Below are positions 15,241-24,900 of a stretch of DNA of 36,213 bases, one piece after another; the stretch's first letter is position 1, and every line of letters starts with the position of its first letter. Source of the stretch: Desulfobacca sp. (GTDB taxonomy: Bacteria; Desulfobacterota; Desulfobaccia; Desulfobaccales; Desulfobaccaceae); NCBI GenBank assembly GCA_028695935.1, contig JAQVHY010000015.1, positions 1 through 36,213 on the forward strand, written 5' to 3'. The notes below the pieces were generated by a model that saw nothing but the letters and a program-made list of their open reading frames with translations, had not been told where the DNA came from and searched no databases. Position numbers and translations under genes: made by a program.

Positions 15241-17397
15241 TCACAACGGGGCTCTTTTTTCTAGCTCCTTCACCAGTTCGGATCTTCCGGCGACGATGAG
15301 ACGATCTCCGGTGAGGAGAACATCTTTTCCGGTAGGGGAAACTAGTTGCCGCTCCCCGCGGCGGATACTAATAACCGTGGTGCTATAATTTTCCCGGAAT
15401 TTCACCGCGGCCAGAGTCTTGCCTATCAAGGGAGAGTCAGGGGCCAGGGAAATTTCGGCGATGCCGAAGTGCTCCTCCTCAGCCTCTATTTCTTCAAAGG
15501 CCCTGAGCTCCAGGTAACCTTCGGCCCGGCTCAATTTTTTGGGCTCTCCTAATAAAACCAAACGGTCCCCCGGATATAAGGGCATGTCCGGTTCGGGGTC
15601 GAAGAAGGTCTTTCCGGCTCGGCTAACAGCGATAATAGAGACTCCGGTTTCTTGCCGCAGAGGGATTTCCCCAAGGGTTCGACCGGCAAATACCGACCCC
15701 CGCTCCAAGCGGAAGATTCTCAAGGTCAAGGGCCATTCCCGGCTTTCCGGGAGAATCTGCAGGGCCGCGGCCAGGGCCTCCGCCGCCTGTTCCGCCGCGT
15801 CAAAAAATGGCCGTAGGACCAGATCCGCTCCGGCTGTCTCAAAATCCCGCGCTTCTTCCTCATGGCGGGCGGTAAGGGCCACTTTACCCCGATACCCGCG
15901 GCCATTCAAGGCCTTGAGTAAGTTAAGGTTAAGATTTCGGTCGCGTACCGTGCTTACCACCAGATAGGCCTGATCAAGGGGCAGATGTTCAAAAATCTCC
16001 GGGTCCCCGACGTCGCCGTAAAAAACCGGCAGTCCTTGCTGTCGCCAATCATCCAAGACTTCTGGGGCGAAATCCACCCCCACCAACTTTCTTTTTCTGG
16101 ACAATAGCCGACGGGCGATGCCGCTGCCATAATTACCCAGGCCGACGAGGAGAATATCTGAGGTCGGGACGGTTACCGTGCTGTCCCGGGTGGTTTCCCG
16201 ATAGGGCGTCTGGCATTCGAACACCTTCAGCCAGGGAGAAAGGAACTGGTAAAATGGCCCGGAATAAAGGATCATGTAGGTAGAAACGCCGATGGTCACC
16301 AGCCCCACCAGGGTGATCAGTCCCATGGTATCCAGGGTTACATGGCCGAGACTCAACCCCAGGGCTCCCAGAATCAGAGAAAACTCGCTGATCTGGGCTA
16401 CCGTCAGGCCGGCCAGAAACCCGGTGCGTTTCCGATATCCCATGTAGCCCATGATCACCATGACGATCAGGGGATTGCCGATCAGGACAAACAGGGAAAG
16501 GATCAAGGCCTTGCCTGACTGAGCCCCCAAAACTGACAGATTCAACCGAGCCCCCAGGTCAAGGAAGAAAAAGACCAGTAGAAAATCCCGCAAACTCACC
16601 AGGCGGGAACTGAGGGCCTCTCGGTAAGGGGTCGAGGCCAGGGAGACCCCGCCGAGAAAGGCCCCCACTTCCTTGCTGAACCCCAGGGCGTCGCCGAGCG
16701 CCGCCAAAGAGACGGCCCAGGCTACGGCAAACAGCACCAGTAGTTCCTGGGAGCGGGCCAGGCGCTTCAGGAAAGGAGGCAGGAGATAGCGCATCATCAC
16801 CGCAATGCCTCCCAGAAAAGCCGCGCCGGTCCCCAAAACCCAGAGGAGTTGGGTGTAAATGGACCAGCCCTCGGCCGGCCGGCTGCCAGTAGCCGTCAAG
16901 CCGATCATGACCAGGACGACCACGATGTCCTGAACAATCAAAAAGCCGATGGCAATGCGGCCATGCAGCGAGTCTATTTCCCCCTTGTCGGAGAGGAGCT
17001 TGACGATAATGATGGTGCTGGAAAAGGTCAGGGCCACGGCCACATATACCGATTCCACTACGCCCAGGCCCAGCCCCAGGGCAATCAGGAAACCGAAGAC
17101 CGAAGTAAAGGCGACCTGGCCCAGGCCGGTGGCCAGCGCTACCGGTCCCATGGTGCGGATCAGATGCAGATCGAGCTTAAGCCCTACCACAAACAACAGG
17201 ACGGCGATGCCAATATGGCCCAGTAATTCGATCTTCTCATAACTGGTAATCAGGCCAAGACCCGAAGGACCCACCACAATACCGGCCGCTAAGAGACAGA
17301 CAATCAAGGGCTGCCGCAGCAGGAGACCGATAATTCCCAGGACCGAGGCCACTAAGAGAAGAGCGGTGATTTCGTAAAACAGGTTTTCAATCATCAT
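15241..17397 (-). CDS. CPA2/Kef-type cation:proton antiporter with RCK domains
   Basis: A 718-residue inner-membrane protein. Residues about 5-390 form 12-13 hydrophobic helices of the Na+/H+ exchanger (CPA2) fold, with the LIVQD motif at 153-157 where the Asp is the ion-binding residue. Residues about 413-530 form an RCK/TrkA-N nucleotide-binding domain with the dinucleotide motif GLGNYG. Two RCK-C (TrkA-C) domains follow, about 540-625 and 640-716. Such proteins exchange K+ or Na+ for protons under nucleotide or ligand control. The two TrkA-C domains make it longer than E. coli KefB/KefC. It is a single gene between the IS remnant and the BREX island. Confidence 0.93.
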   Translation of the reverse strand: MMIENLFYEITALLLVASVLGIIGLLLRQPLIVCLLAAGIVVGPSGLGLITSYEKIELLGHIGIAVLLFVVGLKLDLHLIRTMGPVALATGLGQVAFTSVFGFLIALGLGLGVVESVYVAVALTFSSTIIIVKLLSDKGEIDSLHGRIAIGFLIVQDIVVVLVMIGLTATGSRPAEGWSIYTQLLWVLGTGAAFLGGIAVMMRYLLPPFLKRLARSQELLVLFAVAWAVSLAALGDALGFSKEVGAFLGGVSLASTPYREALSSRLVSLRDFLLVFFFLDLGARLNLSVLGAQSGKALILSLFVLIGNPLIVMVIMGYMGYRKRTGFLAGLTVAQISEFSLILGALGLSLGHVTLDTMGLITLVGLVTIGVSTYMILYSGPFYQFLSPWLKVFECQTPYRETTRDSTVTVPTSDILLVGLGNYGSGIARRLLSRKRKLVGVDFAPEVLDDWRQQGLPVFYGDVGDPEIFEHLPLDQAYLVVSTVRDRNLNLNLLKALNGRGYRGKVALTARHEEEARDFETAGADLVLRPFFDAAEQAAEALAAALQILPESREWPLTLRIFRLERGSVFAGRTLGEIPLRQETGVSIIAVSRAGKTFFDPEPDMPLYPGDRLVLLGEPKKLSRAEGYLELRAFEEIEAEEEHFGIAEISLAPDSPLIGKTLAAVKFRENYSTTVISIRRGERQLVSPTGKDVLLTGDRLIVAGRSELVKELEKRAPL

Positions 17398-17464
17398 AGC
17401 TTTTCACCACGACCGGAGAAGCGGATTAAGACTTCGCCTTCCGATAAATTACTAAAAATGCGCG

Positions 17465-17502
17465 TGGGAACTAGCCGTTTTGCTAGACACGAGTCGCTTC
17501 CC
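17465..17502 (-). terminator. Inverted-repeat region downstream of brxL
   Basis: Nested inverted repeats (CTAGC / GCTAG inside GGGAA / TTCCC) follow the brxL stop by about 25 bp on the minus strand. It may end the BREX transcript, but there is no clear T tract directly after the stem, so this is weak. Confidence 0.3.
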
Positions 17503-17527
17503 GTTAAAATATAATGTATGTACCTAT

Positions 17528-19516
17528 TCACGCACCTGGCACCCGGGTATAGGTAATGGTCGTTGCTTTGCAGAGACGTTTGGTCTGATCCATAAACCCC
17601 AAGGAAAATTTACCGGTAGGTTTTTGGAAGATGTCTAAACCTCGCCCCAAAATTATTCGCCAGCCGGTATCTGTTTCAATCCAGCGGTCATGCACAGAGC
17701 GATCAAAACTGTAGGAAAAATCGATGCGATCCTGCAGCAGGCTACTCTTAAGCTCTTCCAATTTGGCTGATATTAAGACTTCATCGTCATTGGAATCAGC
17801 CGCGGTCACAAGGGATAACTGTAAAAAACCTTGGGCCGGCGGCAGCACGCCCTCACAAAAATTTATAAAATTATGGATTTGATAATCAAAGCGGATGTAC
17901 GGATCTACCACCCTGATGGCGTTAGCCCCTGCCAAATAGGGACGGAAAAGCTTAATATAGGAGAGCCCCCGCTGACCCTCGGCAATATCTATGGTGGTTT
18001 CAATAGGCTTACGCTCCAGGGGCAACGGGTCGATTTCCCCCTCCTCTTTGACCGGCTCGGGTTTGGCTCCCGGGTGGGAGAGTTGAAACTCATCGGGTTG
18101 CTCGCTTTTAATGGTAATCCAAGGGAATTCTTCATCTAACTTGGCCAACTCATCCCGGATCTGCTGTCTCATGCGCACGGCTGGATTTACGCAATATTCA
18201 ATAAATTCCTCCTCATTGACCTGCAGGTCCGGAAATAACAGCTTCAAAAACCCCTCGGCCAGACGGCCGATCGCTTTGGTGTCCCGCATGTCTTCACAGG
18301 CCGGCAGCCTCAGGCTGTGGGAAACATGGTCGGCGTACTGGAGATCGCTTCTGAGTTCGTGCAGCACTTCGCTGAAAAAGTCTCCCTTGAAGCCCAGACA
18401 GGGCGAGGGTGTGTGTTTGGTAATGCGAGGCATAAACCAGCCTTCCAGCAAACCGTGCAGCCGGTCGATAAAGGCCGATTCCTGCAAAGCCACCGGTAAC
18501 TCTTTAAAGATACCGTTAGTCTCATAGAGGGGCCGGCGGTCAGAGCCGATGGTGATGTTGCCCAGAATAATAAAACTTGCCTCGGAAGTCCCCATATCTC
18601 CGGTGGCCCGTCGGTAGCGTCCGCTTTCCAAATACATTTTCAAACCGGCCATAGCCTCCCCCGCGGCGTCGGTTTGAATCTTTTGGACTTCATCCACCAC
18701 TACCACATCATACCTGGGAATCAGGCCCAACTGTTTGGTGTTGCTGTTATAAAATAAGGCCGGAGCCGAAAGTTTACCGCCCGGGATAACCGCCCCATAG
18801 CGGCTGATGTTGTCAAACACAAAGGACTTGCCCGTGCCTTTAGGTGCCAGTTCCGCCAGATTAACGCGGGGTTGCACTAAGGGAATAATGCGGCTCAACA
18901 AGAGCATCTTTTGAGGTAGCGTGTGGATCTCCGGGTTGAATTGACAACTCGACATCAACAGATCAATCCATTCCAGGAGGCTGAAATTTTTGCGACACTC
19001 TTTATAATATGCCAAGTCCACCCCAGGACTCTGAAAAGGCTTAAAATCCACCATCCAGATCTGGCCGGACCTCACGTCCTCGCCATCAGGAGGCACATAC
19101 CTCAAGGTGCCGATACCCCACATCCCGGTTTTTAACAGCATGGGATTATCGTCCACGATGCCTTTTTGAATCATAGCCTTGTTCACGTCCAACACTGGGA
19201 TGCTGAGTTCATGAGTGTTTTTTTCAAGATTCACATTAATGCGGAAGTCATCCAGAATTTTGACCTCTTCGTGTTCTTTCAAACGATTGAGAATGGTATT
19301 CTTGTCAGCTTTTTGGGGAAGATATTTTGAGACAATTTTGACAATCTCCTCCCGGCTGGCTTCAGTCAGATCATCTCCCTCAATAAACTGGCTGATGATC
19401 CACTCGCCCACATACACTGGAATAGCTCGCGCCCCGAAGCCGGCTTTGGACATCAATCCTTTATTGATTACCACCTCACCATAATAATCTTTGGCTTTTA
19501 ACTCGAAGGACTGCAT
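17528..19516 (-). CDS. brxL: BrxL-like AAA+ protein fused to a MIT_C (MITD1-type) domain
   Basis: A 662-residue AAA+ protein of the BREX BrxL family. The N-terminal BrxL region spans about residues 1-215, Walker A APKGTGKS is at 224-231, and Walker B VVVVDEV is at 271-277, followed by a typical sensor segment (FIILGNITIGSD). After an acidic, Pro-rich linker (about 475-510), the C-terminus (about 515-660) is not the Lon-like protease usual in BrxL. Instead it has VDPYIR (537-542), HNFINFCE, HDRWI (609-613), GRGLDIF (624-630) and FSLGF, the hallmark motifs of the MIT_C domain of human MITD1, which has a phospholipase-D-like fold and binds membranes. The start has AAAGAGGG upstream. It is the last gene of the BREX run, 17 bp after pglZ. 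BrxL acts in phage blocking in BREX; how MIT_C changes this is unknown. Confidence 0.88.
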   Translation of the reverse strand: MQSFELKAKDYYGEVVINKGLMSKAGFGARAIPVYVGEWIISQFIEGDDLTEASREEIVKIVSKYLPQKADKNTILNRLKEHEEVKILDDFRINVNLEKNTHELSIPVLDVNKAMIQKGIVDDNPMLLKTGMWGIGTLRYVPPDGEDVRSGQIWMVDFKPFQSPGVDLAYYKECRKNFSLLEWIDLLMSSCQFNPEIHTLPQKMLLLSRIIPLVQPRVNLAELAPKGTGKSFVFDNISRYGAVIPGGKLSAPALFYNSNTKQLGLIPRYDVVVVDEVQKIQTDAAGEAMAGLKMYLESGRYRRATGDMGTSEASFIILGNITIGSDRRPLYETNGIFKELPVALQESAFIDRLHGLLEGWFMPRITKHTPSPCLGFKGDFFSEVLHELRSDLQYADHVSHSLRLPACEDMRDTKAIGRLAEGFLKLLFPDLQVNEEEFIEYCVNPAVRMRQQIRDELAKLDEEFPWITIKSEQPDEFQLSHPGAKPEPVKEEGEIDPLPLERKPIETTIDIAEGQRGLSYIKLFRPYLAGANAIRVVDPYIRFDYQIHNFINFCEGVLPPAQGFLQLSLVTAADSNDDEVLISAKLEELKSSLLQDRIDFSYSFDRSVHDRWIETDTGWRIILGRGLDIFQKPTGKFSLGFMDQTKRLCKATTITYTRVPGA

Positions 19517-19533
19517 GTCGCCCTCTTTCTAGA

Positions 19534-21921
19534 TCACAATTCTCTAAGATTAAAACCGCCGCTGACCGCCGACTTAAACTCTGCCGAGATTTTCATTTCT
19601 ACTACATATTCCTCGCCGCTAATTTCATGGCTGATTTGCAGGTGCAACTCCTCTGCGTGGGCCGCCGGCTTGTTAAAATAACAGGTAACCAGTAGGTTAT
19701 CATAATCTTGGGCGGCGACGGTAGGGGTCGTAAATTCTTTGACCTCGGCATCCGGACTGATAACATCCACCCGGAGAATATTGATCCTTGCCTGATTGGG
19801 GTTTTGCACCTCAAATTGTAACTCTACCACCCTTTGGATGTAAAAGACGGCCTTCCCCGTGGTCGGCTCGATTTTCAAGTTAAGAAACCGGAATAAGGGC
19901 TTTCGCCAGGGAACCTTAACCGCCCTAAAACGCGCTCCCGGAACCACCACCTCTTCCGGCGTAGCCCCGCCGTGCACATAACCATTGCTGGTGTTTGGCA
20001 GCTTCACCGTATGATGACCTCGGGGGATGAAATATACCTGGTCATCCGGTAGAAAAGGTTTTTGAAAACAATATCCCAACTCCCACAAGTTTGGCGAAAT
20101 AGTGTCTTTTTCAGATTTCAGCACCTGCGCCACCCGATATTTCTCATTTATGAACAGCTTGTTCACCACCTTCGCTTCCAGGGAATTCTTTTCTTCTTCT
20201 AAAATGCGGCAGGCACCGTGATCGGTAACCACGTAAAGGCTGAGAAGCTTTTTATTACCTGGAAATCTATTCCACAAATCACTCACGGCTTCGGCAATCT
20301 GGTGAAATAATCGGCTCAGCTCCTCCTCGTAGGTGCTGATGCGGGCTTCCACCTCGTCGTGCAAAATTTCATCAGTAGGCAGGAAATTAACCAAAAGAAC
20401 CGCGGGCTCGGTAGGTAAAACCAACTCCGCCAACGACTTGAGATTCGGAAGATAAAAGGTCTTTTTACCTCCCCAGTCGTTAACGGACCGTTCCTGAAGC
20501 CGCACTTCATAACTTTTGCCACTGCCATCCCACTGGCCGGAGACCAGCAGGGGCTTGGTACTATCGGTATAACTTGGCAGCGGTGCAAAACGGTAAGTTT
20601 GATCATGCCGATGCAAACCGATCTTCGCTAAGGTCTCCGGCAATAAACTCCAAAAGGTTAGCGGCAGACAGTCGATGATCAAGATGACCGACAGGTGCTC
20701 ATGTTTGATGGCCTCCTGCCATTGGTCCAAGACATAAGTGAGGCTGAGTTCCTTTTCCTGGTGAAGCGCGGCATATTCGGCGATATACCAGTCGGTAAAA
20801 TCCTGAACTACACCTTCAACAGCTTGGTCATAAGACTTATTCTGGGTTTGCCAATGCCGGAAGGGGATGTATTCCGCCTCGGTCCAAGTCAGCCAGCGGC
20901 GAGCCTCCCAGCTTTCTGCTGGGGCTGGGATGGTCGGACGGGCCGGTCTGACAAACCGGTTCAAACCGGCCAGTTTGGCAGCACTGACGCCCGGACAGGC
21001 TTTAAATTTTTGTCGGATCAATTTGAGATCCTGGTCAGCCGGGGCAAATTGACCTGTCTGGAGAAGGTCATAAATCAGTTGAAATTCTTTGGACAACCGG
21101 CCGGAGGTGCGCGCTAACACCTTGGCAAAATCATTACTGGAAGTAACCTGGGGCCCCAGGTCGGCAAAAAACATCTCAATCTGAGTTTCCGCTTGGTCTA
21201 CTGCCAGGGGATGCAAAGGCAGGTTGCTGACCGCGCGGCACGGCACACTTCGTAAAAATGTCCCTTGATCCGGGGTGGTGAGATAATCCAAAAGTCTTGC
21301 CGGATAACCGGCGGTGAGACCCCAAAGCGTTAATTCCTTCCAGAGATTTTCAGGGTCATGGGCCAGGCGTGGACAAATTGTCTGCACCCAGGGGTGTTTG
21401 GTGTTTTCCGCCCACATTTTGGCCTGCTCTTCCACACAGCGCCTTAGGATGGGATAGTTTCGAAATGGCTCCTTCATCTCCGGCCTGGTGAGACTGACTA
21501 GAATGGCAGCCAGATTATCAGCCTCCAAAGCCTCTGTTCCCCAAACCGGCCCCAGAAAATGCTTCAGCATGGCTTTTACAAATCCCGGTGCCAGGCCAGG
21601 AACAATCTCCACCCGGAGCAGCTTTTGGGATCTGACCGTGGCATCATCCAACCAGTCCGGGAGCTCCACCTGCCACTTGGCCGCTAATAGCAGCCGGGGA
21701 GTTTTTTCGCTAAAATTGCACGTTAGCCCAATCTGCCCGGTAAAATGTTGCAGCCAGAGAAAGTGGGATTTGTGCCGCACCCAAATCCGCTGGACCGATT
21801 GAGCGTCGGCCACAAGGGCCAGCTCTTGGCAGGCACGCAGATAGTCGTAGTCATTACTAACCAAAAGGACATCTGGCAGGATTTCGGCAAGATCGCTGAT
21901 ATAGCTTATTTCGATGGTCAT
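19534..21921 (-). CDS. pglZ: BREX phosphatase-fold protein PglZ
   Basis: A 795-residue protein with an N-terminal helical region and a PglZ domain of the alkaline phosphatase superfamily (about residues 405-665). Metal-site and active-site motifs are ILIIDCLP (413-420), PSYTDSTKPLLVSG (449-462), VVTDHGA (564-570) and YVHGGATPEE (648-657), with H650 as the late metal ligand. PglZ is the one component common to all BREX systems and is needed for host methylation and phage exclusion. A beta-rich C-terminal domain of about 125 residues follows. It lies 26 bp after brxC and 17 bp before brxL, so it is cotranscribed. The ribosome site is weak. Confidence 0.92.
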   Translation of the reverse strand: MTIEISYISDLAEILPDVLLVSNDYDYLRACQELALVADAQSVQRIWVRHKSHFLWLQHFTGQIGLTCNFSEKTPRLLLAAKWQVELPDWLDDATVRSQKLLRVEIVPGLAPGFVKAMLKHFLGPVWGTEALEADNLAAILVSLTRPEMKEPFRNYPILRRCVEEQAKMWAENTKHPWVQTICPRLAHDPENLWKELTLWGLTAGYPARLLDYLTTPDQGTFLRSVPCRAVSNLPLHPLAVDQAETQIEMFFADLGPQVTSSNDFAKVLARTSGRLSKEFQLIYDLLQTGQFAPADQDLKLIRQKFKACPGVSAAKLAGLNRFVRPARPTIPAPAESWEARRWLTWTEAEYIPFRHWQTQNKSYDQAVEGVVQDFTDWYIAEYAALHQEKELSLTYVLDQWQEAIKHEHLSVILIIDCLPLTFWSLLPETLAKIGLHRHDQTYRFAPLPSYTDSTKPLLVSGQWDGSGKSYEVRLQERSVNDWGGKKTFYLPNLKSLAELVLPTEPAVLLVNFLPTDEILHDEVEARISTYEEELSRLFHQIAEAVSDLWNRFPGNKKLLSLYVVTDHGACRILEEEKNSLEAKVVNKLFINEKYRVAQVLKSEKDTISPNLWELGYCFQKPFLPDDQVYFIPRGHHTVKLPNTSNGYVHGGATPEEVVVPGARFRAVKVPWRKPLFRFLNLKIEPTTGKAVFYIQRVVELQFEVQNPNQARINILRVDVISPDAEVKEFTTPTVAAQDYDNLLVTCYFNKPAAHAEELHLQISHEISGEEYVVEMKISAEFKSAVSGGFNLREL

Positions 21922-21947
21922 GCGGAAAAAATCTTCTAATCAGAGGG

Positions 21948-24900
21948 TTACTGAATAATTTGTTGAACCGCGGCCATGACTTTATTCATCTGCCCTGGTT
22001 CAATAAACTTCTTTTTAACCCCTTGCTGTAATAACGATGCAATTACCGTCACCAATCCCTGGGCATCCTCTGGAAATTTAAAAACTCCCTTGTCTTTGAA
22101 CAGATCCTTTTCAATCTCGATCTCATATTCTTTGGATTTGTTAACCAGTTCGACTCTGACCGGATGGCTCAGATTGCCGGCGGCATCCCGGGAGCGGATG
22201 TAAACCGTGACGTTGGGATGTTCATCCAGGAGTTCGGCCAGATTCAAATTCTCCCTGGCCACCAGGAAATGTTTCGTCTTTTTGGGATCCTCCCCACTGG
22301 TGGTGTAAATTAGCTCGGCAACCCCGGGAGGGATGGCTACTTCCAATTTCTCATCCGGCCTGATGCTGTAACTATCCTCTTTTATATTGACGATCGGCAC
22401 CTCTGGCTGGGCTCCTTCAATGGCCGCCTTCGCTGCGGTCAGCTTATCCACCAAATCCTGGATCTTGAGGGTGGACCAGTCGGCCACCGGCTCTAACCCG
22501 TAATCTTGGGGTAAGCTTGTGAGTAGCTTGTCTGCAAAGTCTCCCTCTTTGTCGCTCAAGCGGCGCAGGAAAGATTGCACTTCTTCTTCAAATTTATAAG
22601 GATCTCGCTGCGTCGGGTTGAGGCCGGCATACCACTTGCTGACCACCTGCTCACACTGGACCAGGTCGCCCTGGGAGCCGAAAACCTGGCCTACCGCTTC
22701 GGCCAGGGAGGTGCATACCAGATGCCATCCCGACTCCAAGAGTTTTACATCAGCAGCAAACTCCGTATTTACCGTCGTGGCCTCGGCCTCACTGAGGTCA
22801 GCGCCCACCGGCTCGGCAAGGTAAATCCCGGGTAACTCTTTGAGGATAAGGTCAAAGCGATCAAAATCCTCAACTCTGTCAAGGAGCTCTTGCAACTGGC
22901 GAAGCCGTTTTTGCCGGTCCGGTTCATACAGTTCGACAATCTTGACCACCCGTGGTATTTTTTTCCACCAGGCACCCAGAGCTTCATCGGTTGAAGTGAG
23001 GGTTCGTTTTTCGCCATATTTCATAGGGGAAGCTTGCACAGCCTTGGCCAGACCATCCACCAAAGCCGCCTGGGCCGGCGACATCTCCTGCACCGCGATG
23101 ACCACTTTGGTAGCCGGGGAGCCGACGACCTCTACCAGTTTCTCGTAAGAGTCAAGGGGAAACTCCACGATCTTGGTGCTGTCCGGGTAGCTGCGCAAAC
23201 GCTCTCCAAAAGCCCGTACCGTGTGAGCCAGCGCTAAAATTAAAGCCGTGCCCCCGGCGCCATAAGGAGCGGATTTGGCTTCCATAAGAAAGCTCCCCAA
23301 GGACAGGGTGGTGCCGGGATTGAGTTCCATTAAGCGACGGCACAGTTCCTTCAAAACCGGGAAGTTAGCGGAAATATTCTCAGGATTGTCGTCGCAGTCA
23401 AAAAAGGTCACTTTTCCCGCCGCGCCGGTCCTTTTCAACGCCCCCGCGCCTTTCAACAGCACTTTCTCCAGATAGCGCTTTTCCCCGTGATTATCCGGAT
23501 TGCCATTGTCGATCATGACCCGTTCGGCCTCCAGCAAGACTTTCACGGCCTGTTTCAAGGCGGTGTTGGTCCCCTGGCGCCACTTGCCGTCATGGACCAG
23601 ATTAATGTCCGGGTGTTTGATGCGACACCGTTGAGTAAATAATTCCTCACAGAGCAGGTCCGCAGGCCGGTGGGATTGCTGGGGTCGATCTACCCAGACC
23701 TTGCCGTTTTGCCCATACCAGCAGGCGGCCTCGCCGCTCAGGATAGTGTTCAGAAGGCGCTGCAATTGCGGCAGATAGCCATCCTCCAGACTTTCCAAAA
23801 GATCCCGGAGCCGCGCCTCGGTCTGGGCGCTGATCTTTTCGGCTTCCTGGGGAGGAAGGTAATGACGACAGGCCTTCACCTGGAGGAGCAGATCAGTAAA
23901 AGGCTGGGGCGAGTGCGGCACCGAGACCGCGATATAAGGGGCCGGAATTTGCTGGACCTGGCTTTGGGCCAGCTTGATTTCCCCCTCATCCTCGCATAAG
24001 ATATAGACCACCACTCCCTCATAACTCTTTTTTTCATTATTGCGGCTGTTTTCCCAGTCGGCCTTAAGCGTCTGCCAAAAGGTGTCGCCCACTGCTCTCG
24101 GTCTGACAAAGTAGGTCCGACAGCGCTTGTCTTCGCCATACGGCAGGTTGTATTGTTTGGCCTCCAGAAACTCCAATTTCTGACCGTCTGCAGCCTCCTC
24201 TAAAAAGGCGGCCACTAGATCTTCGGGATGGAGAGTGACGTCTCCCAGATAGCGGTCGATCAGTTCATAGGGGTCCTCCAGCCCGGAGACGGCCAACTCA
24301 TAGGTCTGGGATTGCTTCCGGAAAAACACGGCCCCGATTTTTTCCAGATATTTCAGATGGCCTTCCACCTGTTTCTGTTCGGTCCTGGACAGGCAATACA
24401 GACCAAACTGCAGGTTCTCCAGGCTGGTGGGGAGGCGGCAGAGCTGGTAGATCAGAATCGACCGCAGCACCGCCACCCGTGACTCGTTTATCTCCTCAAA
24501 CAATTCTCCCTGGAAGGCCTTGCGCAGGGCTTCCAGGCTGGCGTAGTAGCCGTTCACCAGCGGCCGCTGCTGATCCCGCAGTTCCGGGTTGGTCGGGGCG
24601 AGTTCCCGCTGAAAAAAGGTAAACAAGCGGTCCACGGTGTAAAGATTAAGTTTACCGCCGTCCACGGTAAGATCGGCCGCGGCGATAAACTCAGCATACG
24701 AGCCGGGCGCCCCGCCTACCTCGCCGGAGAAAAAGGTAAAGGTGCTGCGGGCGTCCGAACCGATCTCGGCGGACAGGCGCAGCAGACAGGCCAAGGCCAC
24801 AGGATGCACCCCGTAGATGTCCTCCAGCACCCGTTGGCGGATCTGCTTCACCTCTTCGATCCAGGGGAAGAGCGCCAGGGTCTTGCAGGTGGGTAACATC

